DNA from: Maridesulfovibrio salexigens DSM 2638
GTDB taxonomy: Bacteria; Desulfobacterota; Desulfovibrionia; Desulfovibrionales; Desulfovibrionaceae
Assembly (NCBI RefSeq): GCF_000023445.1
Contig: NC_012881.1
Coordinates: forward strand, 2,472,501 to 2,536,500
Direction of reading: 5' to 3'
DNA length: 64,000 nucleotides
Below the pieces are notes generated by a model that did no database searches, had not been told where the DNA came from, and worked only from the letters and a program-made list of their open reading frames with translations. Shown piece after piece: positions 56,407-64,000 of the stretch. Every line of letters begins with the position of its first letter. Positions within the stretch are counted from its first letter, which is position 1. Position numbers and translations under genes: made by a program.

Positions 56407-57435
56407 ATGAGTACCAAAAATCCTAGAGTTGCTGTTGTAGGGGCCACAGGCGCGGTTGGACGTGAAATGCTCAAAGTCCTTGAGCAGCGTGACTTCCCCG
56501 CATCCGAAGTTGTTCCTTTTTCTTCCGCCCGTTCCGCAGGAACCAAAGTTCCCTATAAAGGTGAAGAGCTCACCGTTATTGAACTGAAAGAAGATTCCTT
56601 TGAAGGCTTCGACCTTGCTCTCTTTTCCGCAGGCGGCGGTACCTCCGAAAAATTCGCACCCCTTGCTGCTAAAGCAGGCTGCGTAGTAGTAGATAACTCC
56701 AGCCAGTGGCGCATGGATCCCAAAATTCCCCTCGTTGTTCCCGAAGTAAACCCCGAAGACCTCGACTGGCACCCCGGCATCATCGCCAACCCCAACTGTT
56801 CCACCATTCAGATGGTAGTTGCGCTGAAGCCCATTCACGATGCTGCAAAAATCAAGCGAATCATTGTTTCCACCTACCAGGCTGTATCCGGCACCGGACA
56901 GAAAGCCATCACCGAACTGGAAACTCAGGTAAGCAGACTTTTCAATGGCAAGGAAGTTGTCCCCAGTGCCTACCCTCACCAGATCGCCTTCAACTGCCTG
57001 CCGCACATCGATGTTTTCATGGATAACGGCTACACCAAGGAAGAAATGAAGATGGTCAATGAGACCAAGAAAATCATGGGCGATGATTCCATCAAACTCA
57101 CCGCTACCACCGTACGTGTACCTGTTTTCTACAGCCACTCCGAGTCCGTCAACATCGAAACCGAGGAAAAAGTTACTGTTGAGGAATGCCGCAACATGCT
57201 TTCAAGCTTCCCCGGTGTTACCGTTGTGGACTACCCCGAAAAGAACCTCTACCCCATGGCTATCGACGCCACTGGTGAAGATGATGTTTTCGTTGGACGT
57301 ATTCGCGAAGACGAAACCATCGAGAACGGCCTGAACATGTGGATTGTTTCCGATAACATCCGCAAAGGAGCTGCACTGAACACCGTACAGATCGCCGAGA
57401 CACTCATCGAACGCGATCTGGTTCGTGTAAAATAG
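56407..57435 (+). CDS. asd: Aspartate-semialdehyde dehydrogenase
   Basis: 342 aa. NADP site VAVVGATGAVGREMLKVLEQ; catalytic Cys in IIANPNCSTIQMVVALKPIH; STYQAVSGTGQKAITELETQ and VPVFYSHSESVNIETEEKVT with the catalytic His region. It makes aspartate semialdehyde for lysine/diaminopimelate, threonine and methionine. ACGGAGG SD. It follows metF by about 90 bp in the same direction; both feed methionine, though separate transcription is possible. Confidence 0.97.
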   Translation: MSTKNPRVAVVGATGAVGREMLKVLEQRDFPASEVVPFSSARSAGTKVPYKGEELTVIELKEDSFEGFDLALFSAGGGTSEKFAPLAAKAGCVVVDNSSQWRMDPKIPLVVPEVNPEDLDWHPGIIANPNCSTIQMVVALKPIHDAAKIKRIIVSTYQAVSGTGQKAITELETQVSRLFNGKEVVPSAYPHQIAFNCLPHIDVFMDNGYTKEEMKMVNETKKIMGDDSIKLTATTVRVPVFYSHSESVNIETEEKVTVEECRNMLSSFPGVTVVDYPEKNLYPMAIDATGEDDVFVGRIREDETIENGLNMWIVSDNIRKGAALNTVQIAETLIERDLVRVK

Positions 57436-57458
57436 CATAATAGCTACCTATAATTTTA

Positions 57459-57496
57459 AAAAGCGGTGAAGTTTAAATGAACTTCACCGCTTTTTT
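57459..57496 (+). terminator. Terminator after asd
   Basis: 15-bp perfect stem AAAAGCGGTGAAGTT/AACTTCACCGCTTTT followed by TT. Confidence 0.9.
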
Positions 57497-57628
57497 ATTC
57501 TGTATTCCCACTTGCGGAAGATTGTCCTTTGGCGATAGTATAACAATGCTTTGTTAATGAATATTTCTGCAAGGCTTATGGCGGTTATGATCCCTGACGG
57601 GGTTTAAATAAATTTACGGAGTCCGGAA

Positions 57629-58579
57629 TTGATTAAAAAAGTAGACAGCAACGAATATATTGATGCCATGCTTTCCGCCATGCGTGCGGGAACCGAAAAG
57701 ATCTGCGCATTTTACGAACACCGCATCGGGTTGGTCTGCACAGACCCTAAGCTCATGCTTATGCCTTGGGATGACCACTTGGTCCATCGCGGAGATGGCG
57801 TCTTTGAAAGCATGAAGTTCGTGGATGGCAAACTATACCAGCTTGAACCGCACCTGCGCCGCATGAAACGTTCGGCACGCACTATCAGTCTGGAACCGCC
57901 CTGCTCTTGGGATGAGCTTAGAGATATCATTCTGGAAGTGGCAGGAGCATCCGGAGTTGATTCAGGTATGGTCAGGGTAATGCTTGGACGCGGGCCCGGA
58001 GGATTTGGCATCACTCCATATGAATGCCCTGTTCCGTCCCTGTACATTGTAGTCTACAAACTCGAGCCCAAGCCTGAGTCATGGTATGAAAAAGGCGTAA
58101 CCGCTTTCAGAAGCAAGGTTCCGGCAAAGCAGCCTTATCTGGCAACAATCAAATCCATCGATTACCTGCCTAACGTAATGATGAAAATCAACGCCAAGGA
58201 AGAAGGATTTGACGTCCCCTTCTGCTTTGATGACCTCAGCTTCCTCGCAGAGGGTGCAACCGAAAATGTTTGCATTGTCGCTCAGGACGGCAAGCTGTAT
58301 ACACCGAAATTTACCAATTCTCTGGCAGGCACTACCATTGCCCGCGCCCTTCAACTCATCGAAGACGAAATTGAAGTTGATTTCAGGGCCATCTCAGAAG
58401 AAGACATCCTGCTGGCCCGCGAGGTCATCATCTGCGGCACATCAATAGATGCCGTAGGGGTTGTTCGCTATAACAAAAAGCCCATTCACGATGTCCGCCC
58501 CGGTCCCATCTGCAAACGCATGCGCGAATTGCTGCAAAAAGACCTTCAGGAAACAGGGACACCGATTATTAAGAGCTAA
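57629..58579 (+). CDS. Class IV PLP aminotransferase (BCAT/ADC-lyase-like)
   Basis: 316 aa from a TTG with GGAG 7 nt upstream. PLP-class IV features: GDGVFESMKFVDGKLYQLEP, HLRRMKRSARTI, the catalytic Lys in YLATIKSIDYLPNVMMK, FLAEGATENVCIVAQDGKLY with the conserved Glu, and TPKFTNSLAGTTIARAL. Members are branched-chain aminotransferases, D-amino acid aminotransferases or aminodeoxychorismate lyases; I cannot choose. An N-terminal extension of about 30 residues precedes the usual start. Confidence 0.85.
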   Translation: MIKKVDSNEYIDAMLSAMRAGTEKICAFYEHRIGLVCTDPKLMLMPWDDHLVHRGDGVFESMKFVDGKLYQLEPHLRRMKRSARTISLEPPCSWDELRDIILEVAGASGVDSGMVRVMLGRGPGGFGITPYECPVPSLYIVVYKLEPKPESWYEKGVTAFRSKVPAKQPYLATIKSIDYLPNVMMKINAKEEGFDVPFCFDDLSFLAEGATENVCIVAQDGKLYTPKFTNSLAGTTIARALQLIEDEIEVDFRAISEEDILLAREVIICGTSIDAVGVVRYNKKPIHDVRPGPICKRMRELLQKDLQETGTPIIKS

Positions 58580-58583
58580 AAAA

Positions 58584-58618
58584 AAAGGCCGTGAATCTTT
58601 CTGGATTCACGGCCCTTT
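58584..58618. terminator. Bidirectional terminator
   Basis: 11-bp stem GGCCGTGAATC/GATTCACGGCC with flanking A and T runs between the aminotransferase gene and cbiL. Confidence 0.85.
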
Positions 58619-58637
58619 TATTTTGAAATAAAGATTA

Positions 58638-59345
58638 CTACTTACGCGCAGTCAGCAGCATAAGTGAAAGATAGTTCGTTTTTTCAGGAACCTCATTGAT
58701 ATCCAGATAAATGGCCTCGCCATCCAGTCCCAGACGGGTGTAGAATTTGACGTCCATCTTATCCATTTCATTCACAGTATCACGCAGTTCCGGGAAATTG
58801 CGATAGGCTTTGAGAATCACCGCATTATCAACGTGATCCAAAGACTCAGCAAACTTTTCAGGATTGGCAACACCGGAAGTAAGAAGCAGGTTCTGCCCGG
58901 ACTCAACCAACACCTGCTGCGATCTTGCTGCCGCAGCCTGATAGGAAGTAATCCCCGGTACAACTTCAAATTCAACCTCAGGGCACAGCCGCTTCATGGT
59001 CTGCATCATGTAGCCGAAAGTGGAATAAATCAGAGGATCACCAAGGGTCAAAAAGGCCGCTGTCCTACCACCTTTGAGCATATCGCAGGCAATACGGCAG
59101 TTTTCCTCCCATGCCTCGGTAAGTACATCTTTATCACGGGTCATGGGATAACCAAGTTTAACCACCTCACAATCATCACGTACAAATTCAGAGGCAATTT
59201 CAAGGGAGTGGGAATACTCGTTCTTGGTGGATGAAGCAGCGAAGACGATATCTACTTTCTCGAGCACACGAACGGCTCTCACGGTCAGCAGATCAGAATC
59301 ACCGGGGCCGACCCCGATACCATATATTTTTCCAGAATTACTCAT
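58638..59345 (-). CDS. cbiL: Cobalt-factor II / precorrin-2 C20-methyltransferase
   Basis: 235-aa SAM methyltransferase of cobalamin ring synthesis. IYGIGVGPGDSDLLTVRAVR is the N-terminal GxGxGD SAM loop, AAFLTLGDPLIYSTFGYMMQ and VVPGITSYQAAAARSQQVLV are C20-methylase blocks. Given a CbiK-type early cobalt chelatase in the same unit, the anaerobic (cobalt-factor II) route is expected. It abuts the upstream binding-protein gene and is the last gene of the unit. Confidence 0.95.
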   Translation of the reverse strand: MSNSGKIYGIGVGPGDSDLLTVRAVRVLEKVDIVFAASSTKNEYSHSLEIASEFVRDDCEVVKLGYPMTRDKDVLTEAWEENCRIACDMLKGGRTAAFLTLGDPLIYSTFGYMMQTMKRLCPEVEFEVVPGITSYQAAAARSQQVLVESGQNLLLTSGVANPEKFAESLDHVDNAVILKAYRNFPELRDTVNEMDKMDVKFYTRLGLDGEAIYLDINEVPEKTNYLSLMLLTARK

Positions 59346-60281
59346 TTACTTCTCTTTGTTATTAAAGAGGAAGTCCGCAAGAATTTCCACGGCTTCCACA
59401 TTTCTGGGACCGGGCCGGGAAAAGACCGACTCGTCCACCTTTAAAATTCGTTTATTACGCACCGCATCAATCAACTTAAAATGACTACGCTCATCGGGCC
59501 TGACCGGGGAAGGATTCATACGTCCGGTCTGATAAACGTAAGTTCGCGGATTCAGCCTCATCAGCTCTTCCTCGCCCATACGCACAATCTTTTTATGATT
59601 GCTGATGCAGTTAATTCCCCCGGCATGGCGGATTATGTCATTAACTATCGATCCCTGCCCTGCTGCCAGCAGATTGGGGTAACGTATTTCAAAAAACACC
59701 GATGGCAGCACGGATGAAGTAACGTACTTTTGCAACACCGAATCCAGCCGCGCATTCATGGACTCAATTAAACCAGAAGCTGACTCAGGTTCTCCGGTAA
59801 GCACACCGAGTCTACGAACCATAAAAAACATTTCCTCAAACGAGGCAACCTTGAACATAGCGCAAGGAATGCCCCTTGTTTTAAGCGGTTCGAGAGCTGT
59901 TGCCGCCTGTGATCTCCCAGCCATCTGCAAAACAAGATCAGGCTTCAGGGCTACGATCAGTTCCGGGTTAGGCCGCATGTGCGTACCTATGGACGGCAGG
60001 GCCGTAATCTGCTCCGGGTAATGGTCCGCAGCAGTCCGGGCCACCAGTCTATCTCCAAGGTCCATAGCGTACAAAATCTCATTGAATGAGCCGTAAAGGG
60101 CCACAATACGCTTTGCCGGAGCCTGCAAGGTCACCTCATTACCGAAATCATCAGTAATGGAAAGCGCTGCCTGCCCCGCGGACGCAGTTCCTGCAAAACT
60201 AATCAGTAGCAGGAGAAAAAAGAACCTGCGGAACGCCGAGACGCGGATGCTCAACAACCGCCACAGATGTTTCATAAACAT
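59346..60281 (-). CDS. Cobalamin/iron-type ABC transporter binding protein
   Basis: 311 aa. Signal peptide (FFFLLLLISFAGTASAGQ), then a class III binding protein: SITDDFGNEVTLQAPAKRIV, ALYGSFNEILYAMDLGDRLV, LIVALKPDLVLQMAGRSQAA, GGINCISNHKKIVRMGEEEL. Riboswitch control and neighbours make corrinoid, cobinamide or a cobalt complex the likely ligand; the family also carries ferric siderophores. It overlaps the 3' end of the ATPase gene by 83 nt, unusually long; the N-terminus may start at 60275 instead. Confidence 0.88.
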   Translation of the reverse strand: MFMKHLWRLLSIRVSAFRRFFFLLLLISFAGTASAGQAALSITDDFGNEVTLQAPAKRIVALYGSFNEILYAMDLGDRLVARTAADHYPEQITALPSIGTHMRPNPELIVALKPDLVLQMAGRSQAATALEPLKTRGIPCAMFKVASFEEMFFMVRRLGVLTGEPESASGLIESMNARLDSVLQKYVTSSVLPSVFFEIRYPNLLAAGQGSIVNDIIRHAGGINCISNHKKIVRMGEEELMRLNPRTYVYQTGRMNPSPVRPDERSHFKLIDAVRNKRILKVDESVFSRPGPRNVEAVEILADFLFNNKEK

Positions 60282-60975
60282 TTGAAATATTTTCCTCTGT
60301 CATAACTTCCGCAGGAGAACCGTCCAATACCAAATTTCCCTTACGCAGAAAGACAAGACGGTCAAAATACAGAGCTGCGAGATTAAGATCATGGATCACG
60401 CAGGCGATTGTTGCGCCATCGCGATTCATACTTTTCAGCAGATCAAAAAGCTCGATCTTTCCTGCTACGTCCACACCTGACGAAGCTTCATCCAGCACCA
60501 TAATCCGGGCCTGTTGTGCTACAGTGCGGGCCATAAGCACCCGCTGAAATTCTCCACCTGAAAGCTCAGCAACTGAACGCTCTGACAAATGACCGATACC
60601 GACCCGCTCAATGGCTTCGGTACAAATCCGTTCATCCTCTGCATCATAGCCGAAAAAACCTGACCCGTGCGCATAACGCCCCATCATGACCATGGATTTA
60701 ACGGTCAGCCCGAAAGCGGGGTCCACCCTTTGCGGGAGCACAGCCATAATCCCAGCCAATTCGCGTGGGCGATATGCTTTGACCTCCTGCCCTTCAATCT
60801 CAATCCGGCCCTCCAAGGGAGAAAGCACCCCTGAAATTGACGAAACAAGGGTCGTCTTGCCGCTACCATTGGGACCGAGAATGGCAGTCATGGAACCAGC
60901 AGGCAAATCAAGATTTATTCCATGCAAAACTTCACGCCCTGCGTATCCGGCTTTCAAATTCGTAATCCTGATCAT
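60199..60975 (-). CDS. Cobalamin/iron-type ABC transporter ATPase
   Basis: 258 aa, BtuD/FepC class. Walker A ILGPNGSGKTTLVSSISGVL, Q-loop MAVLPQRVDPAFGLTVKSMV, signature AELSGGEFQRVLMARTVAQQ, Walker B IMVLDEASSGVDVAGKIELF, switch CVIHDLNLAALYFDRLVFL. The signature and Asp-Glu are intact. It overlaps the permease gene by 4 nt upstream and the binding protein gene downstream. Confidence 0.95.
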   Translation of the reverse strand: MIRITNLKAGYAGREVLHGINLDLPAGSMTAILGPNGSGKTTLVSSISGVLSPLEGRIEIEGQEVKAYRPRELAGIMAVLPQRVDPAFGLTVKSMVMMGRYAHGSGFFGYDAEDERICTEAIERVGIGHLSERSVAELSGGEFQRVLMARTVAQQARIMVLDEASSGVDVAGKIELFDLLKSMNRDGATIACVIHDLNLAALYFDRLVFLRKGNLVLDGSPAEVMTEENISNVYETSVAVVEHPRLGVPQVLFSPATD

Positions 60976-62033
60976 GAACTGCCCCCCTTAAAACCGGAAC
61001 GCAATACAATGCAGAAAAAAGGTCCACCGAGCAGCGCAGTAACTACGCCCACCGGAAGTTCCTCGCCGCCGGAAAGCAGCGAACGGGCAATGACATCAGA
61101 CCAGACCAAAAGCAAACCGCCCAAAAGGGAAGAGGAAATCAGCAACGGTCTGTGCTCCGCGCCCTGAAACATACGAACCAGATGGGGAACAATCAGCCCT
61201 ACGAATCCGATAATCCCGGAAACAGCCACCGCCGCCCCGGTCAATAGACCGGAACCGATCAGCAGGGCCATACGAACCTTGGAAACATCCATGCCCAAAT
61301 GACGGGCCTGAGTCTCACCGAGAGACAGGATATCCAGCTCGCGGGAATAATAAACCAGCGGAATCATTCCAGCGATAAAGTACGGCAGAAACAGCTGCAA
61401 GTGATCCCAGCCACGCCCCTGAAAGCTGCCCATAATCCAAAAGACAATGGAGGTTACGGATTCCTCATCAAGGGACTTAAGCAGGGAAATTAGTGCAGAA
61501 AGAAAAGTCGCCACCACAATCCCGGCAAGAACCATGGTTTCACGGCGAAGCCTTCCACCGATGCGCCCAAGCATAAGCACCGCGCCGAGCGCAGCCATTG
61601 CTCCGGCAAGAGCTGCCAGCGGCAGGAAAAGATTCCCGAATCTGGCCCAAAGCTCCGCACCCAACATGGTCGAACCTGAAAAAATAGCAAGACTGGCCCC
61701 AAAAGCCGCTCCACTGCTCACGCCGAGGGTAAACGGGTCAGCCAACGGGTTACGCAGGATTCCCTGATAGACAGTTCCGGCTACAGCCAAAGACATGCCC
61801 ACCAGAAACGACAGGCAAACCCGGCTCAAGCGCAGATCAATAATAATAAAGGAAAGGGCCTGATCGACCTTCTGTGTGCCGATTCCAAGAGCGGATTTGA
61901 AGACCGCCAGCACCTGCGCCGGATCAGTTCCGTAGGCCCCGAAAAGACAGGCGGCAAAGATGGAAATAGGCACGAACAAAGACAAGACACAGACTGCCAG
62001 TGCTCTTCTATTGCCGGAAAAAACCATCTTCAC
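60972..62033 (-). CDS. Cobalamin/iron-type ABC transporter permease
   Basis: 353 aa with about ten hydrophobic segments, FecCD/BtuC family: LRLSRVCLSFLVGMSLAVAG, YQGILRNPLADPFTLGVSSG, AFGASLAIFSGSTMLGAELW, FVGLIVPHLVRMFQGAEHRP, SSSLLGGLLLVWSDVIARSL. It should dimerise and pair with the ATPase. It follows cbiK by 12 bp in the same leftward unit. Confidence 0.95.
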   Translation of the reverse strand: MKMVFSGNRRALAVCVLSLFVPISIFAACLFGAYGTDPAQVLAVFKSALGIGTQKVDQALSFIIIDLRLSRVCLSFLVGMSLAVAGTVYQGILRNPLADPFTLGVSSGAAFGASLAIFSGSTMLGAELWARFGNLFLPLAALAGAMAALGAVLMLGRIGGRLRRETMVLAGIVVATFLSALISLLKSLDEESVTSIVFWIMGSFQGRGWDHLQLFLPYFIAGMIPLVYYSRELDILSLGETQARHLGMDVSKVRMALLIGSGLLTGAAVAVSGIIGFVGLIVPHLVRMFQGAEHRPLLISSSLLGGLLLVWSDVIARSLLSGGEELPVGVVTALLGGPFFCIVLRSGFKGGSS

Positions 62034-62045
62034 CGCCCGATTTAA

Positions 62046-62948
62046 TTAGTGGTCGCCGAGGTGCTTGAAAGCAACCTTGAGGTGATCAACCCAGATATCC
62101 AGAACCTGCGGAAATTCGGCGGTTCCCTTGAGTACGGGAACACACTTGTAGCCCAGCTTGGACAGTTCGGATTTCCATGAGTCAGCTTCATCACCAGCCA
62201 TATCGTTACGGGCATGGTCACCGGCAACGGACATGTACGGCATGAGATAGACTTTCTTAGCCTTGCTCTTCTTGAGCAGTTCTTTCACTTCATCAAGAGA
62301 AGGAGCACCTTCAACAGTGCCTACAAAAATCTTGGGATCAACTTTGGAGAAGTAATCCTGAGAAGCGGGATAGTAGATATTGGCAGCATGGTGGGTGCCA
62401 TGCCCCATAAGAACAACAGCATCCTTGGCCTTACGATCCTTGGGGATGTTGGCGATTATAGCTTTTACGGCGCGACGCATATCATCGTCAGAGTAAAGAA
62501 GCGGTTTACCCACGGTTACTTTGCTCATACCCTTGGGCATGCCTTCGAACCGTTTTACTGTGTCATAGATGCCTTCAAACTCTTCTCCGGGGATGGTGTG
62601 CAGGGACTGCACTGCCACATGAGTAAAACCTTCATCCATCATTCTGGTCATGGCCATTACCGGGGAATCAACTCCACGGCCTTCTTTTGCCAGAATATTC
62701 CTGATAATCGCGGAAGAGTACGCCCAGCGCACAGGAACGCCGGGAAAAGCCTCTTTCACAGCCTTATCAATGGCAGCAAATGCAGGCTTGGTTTCAGGCA
62801 TGCTGGAACCGAAAGCTGCAACCAGGATTCCTTTTTTGACAGGCTTTGCATCGCCGTGTCCGGCCATGGCAAATGAAGGGATTAGCAAAAAACAAACCAG
62901 TAGAAATGCGGGGAAGAACTTGAATTTGTCCCCAAAACGGTACTGCAT
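62046..62948 (-). CDS. cbiK: Sirohydrochlorin cobaltochelatase, exported type
   Basis: 300 aa. Inserts cobalt into sirohydrochlorin at the start of anaerobic cobalamin synthesis. Residues 1-28 form a signal peptide (KFFPAFLLVCFLLIPSFAMA), so the protein is predicted periplasmic, like CbiK-P of D. vulgaris, known to bind haem. Seen: GILVAAFGSSMPETKPAFAA, the metal-binding His of VLMGHGTHHAANIYYPAS, and MPYMSVAGDHARNDMAG with the second His. Start at 62948 with GAGGAG upstream; the longer ORF lacks an SD. First gene after the cobalamin riboswitch. Confidence 0.95.
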   Translation of the reverse strand: MQYRFGDKFKFFPAFLLVCFLLIPSFAMAGHGDAKPVKKGILVAAFGSSMPETKPAFAAIDKAVKEAFPGVPVRWAYSSAIIRNILAKEGRGVDSPVMAMTRMMDEGFTHVAVQSLHTIPGEEFEGIYDTVKRFEGMPKGMSKVTVGKPLLYSDDDMRRAVKAIIANIPKDRKAKDAVVLMGHGTHHAANIYYPASQDYFSKVDPKIFVGTVEGAPSLDEVKELLKKSKAKKVYLMPYMSVAGDHARNDMAGDEADSWKSELSKLGYKCVPVLKGTAEFPQVLDIWVDHLKVAFKHLGDH

Positions 62949-63061
62949 AACAGTCTCCTCAAATTTGGGGGGCTTAAAAATAGCGGCACCGCACACATAA
63001 AATTGCGCAGTGATTTCTGACAGGTAAAAGCCCCGTTATCCGTCAGAATGATCGTGATTTG

Positions 63062-63245
63062 CACCCGGGCAGGTCTTCCGACTCGTCCCATTTCACCCGG
63101 CCTTCCCGAAAATTTATTCAGTGGCACACAGGACCGGATTTATTCCGGCCACACGGGGTAAAACCGTTAAGGACTCACGGCGGCGGGTCCGTTCCCGACT
63201 TTAACGGGATTCCCTATTAAGCTCGTGAGAGCGCCTCAGGCAAAG
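63062..63245 (-). ncRNA. Cobalamin riboswitch
   Basis: On the minus strand, in order: AATAGGGAATCCCG, a GCCGCCG segment, TAACGG, GCCACTG, GGGAAGGC, and the B12 box AGTCGGAAGACCTGCC (63069-63084). This is the class I cobalamin aptamer pattern, ending about 115 nt before the cbiK start. It should repress cbiK, the importer and cbiL when cobalamin is plentiful. Confidence 0.93.
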
Positions 63246-63278
63246 GCTAAATATGATTGTTCACTTAGTATGTCAATA

Positions 63279-64000
63279 TCAGCGTACAGCAAGCGGCCCA
63301 TCACCGATTCCGGGCCAGATGCGAATCATCCCAAGCAGAGCGCGCAATGTTGTCCATAATCCGGCCACAATCCAAATCCAAAACAACATCTGCTGCGGAT
63401 GAATCCAATCTACCACAAAAAGAACCGTCGCACTCGTCAATACTGCCGTGAGCATGGCATTACGCAGATAACGAAAATCTCCCGTCCCCAGATGAATTCC
63501 GTCAGTGGCAAAAGAAAGCGCATTAATGGGCTGCAAAAAAGTAACCGCCAGCCAAGCCGGGCCAAAAACCATGGTAGCTTCTTCCGGCACCAACAACCAT
63601 GCAACAGGCTCTTGTCCAAGATACATACCGATAGTCAGCAACACACCAGTCCCAAAACTCCATTTGCAGACCAGAGAAGCAACTTTACGAGCAGTACCCC
63701 GGTCAGCTCGGCCTACAAAATAGCCAACCAGTGACTGTCCACTGATGGCAAAAGCATCCAGAAAAAGAGCCAGAAAAACAAAGAACTGACGAATAGCCTG
63801 ATGTGCGGCACCCGATTCCGCGCCAGCTTTGGTGGCAAAACGGGTACAGAGCAGCAGAAACAGACAGACGCAGCCAGTGCGCACAAACATGTCCCCGCCG
63901 ATAACAAAGAGCCTGCGGGCATCAGCAAGGCTGAATCCGGTATTAAATCCGTAATGCTTACGCACTACCAGCACTGCCCAGATAGCGCCGATCCACTGAC
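63279..64000 (-). CDS. MATE-family efflux protein, C-terminal part (cut by window)
   Basis: The frame stays open to position 64000, so about 240 residues of a larger protein are visible. MATE C-domain features: HQAIRQFFVFLALFLDAFAI, SGQSLVGYFVGRADRGTARK, AVTFLQPINALSFATDGIHL, with six or more membrane helices. DinF/MATE proteins exchange drugs or metabolites for Na+ or H+. It lies upstream of the riboswitch on the same strand, 34 bp away, and is probably not part of the B12 unit. Confidence 0.88.
   Translation of the reverse strand, partial: QWIGAIWAVLVVRKHYGFNTGFSLADARRLFVIGGDMFVRTGCVCLFLLLCTRFATKAGAESGAAHQAIRQFFVFLALFLDAFAISGQSLVGYFVGRADRGTARKVASLVCKWSFGTGVLLTIGMYLGQEPVAWLLVPEEATMVFGPAWLAVTFLQPINALSFATDGIHLGTGDFRYLRNAMLTAVLTSATVLFVVDWIHPQQMLFWIWIVAGLWTTLRALLGMIRIWPGIGDGPLAVR

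Overview
The window looks like a chromosomal segment of a marine Desulfovibrio-type sulfate reducer (Maridesulfovibrio-like). This is inferred from gene content and order, not from a marker gene: the block ppaC - mannose-type PTS - rapZ - ptsN - hpf - rpoN - lptB/A/C - kdsC/A - pyrG, an exported CbiK cobaltochelatase with a cobalamin riboswitch, a ferredoxin:thioredoxin reductase catalytic chain, and PAS proteins with a C-terminal CxxC module. There are no transposases, phage genes or CRISPR arrays; almost everything is ordinary chromosomal DNA with some lineage-specific accessory genes.

Layout. 1-700: no gene, but four tandem TTGACA-type promoters fire leftward out of the window, probably into a stable-RNA operon. 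714-4540: PEGA lipoprotein, panD, a MoaD/ThiS-like protein, ppaC and PTS IIC (frame broken at a 9-base homopolymer). 4537-15221: one long leftward block for PTS regulation (IIB, IIA, RapZ, PtsN), ribosome hibernation (HPF), sigma-54, LPS transport (LptB, an SH3-LptA fusion, LptC), Kdo synthesis (KdsC, KdsA) and CTP synthase. 15400-19700: purQ, tadA, small unknown proteins, a Tat-like polycharged protein next to an exported phosphatidylserine decarboxylase homologue, and tRNA-Ser(CGA). 19.9-42.2 kb: accessory region with a helicase, a YqhC/YqhD-type pair, CoA-disulfide reductase-rhodanese, PAS, FTR, HAD, a MarR-GNAT fusion with a perfect 39-bp operator-like palindrome, a flavin/ferredoxin fusion with an AraC regulator, UbiD, orphan periplasmic binding proteins, exported DJ-1 and EF-hand proteins, and a polar amino acid ABC transporter. 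43.0-47.7 kb: type III glutamine synthetase and a chemoreceptor, each behind a strong -24/-12 promoter. 47.8-58.6 kb: lipoprotein, two glycosyltransferases, CAT-like protein, GIY-YIG, ABC-F, NUDIX, metF, asd, class IV aminotransferase. 58.6-63.3 kb: leftward cobalamin unit (riboswitch, CbiK, ABC importer, CbiL). 63.3-64.0 kb: the end of a MATE transporter, cut by the window.

Connections. The window encodes sigma-54 and at least two probable sigma-54 targets (glnN and the chemoreceptor); glnN also has three regularly spaced TTACA/TGTAA sites upstream. PtsN, RapZ and a partial mannose PTS beside rpoN suggest a regulatory rather than sugar-import phosphorelay. An interspersed repeat (CCTCCGGCGGC, then an AAACC-T5/A5-GGTTT hairpin, then CCCAAAACTTTT..GCTTCGC) occurs three times between genes. 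The most novel-looking items are the PSD/polycharged-protein pair, the MarR-GNAT palindrome, the frameshifted IIC and the glnN control region.
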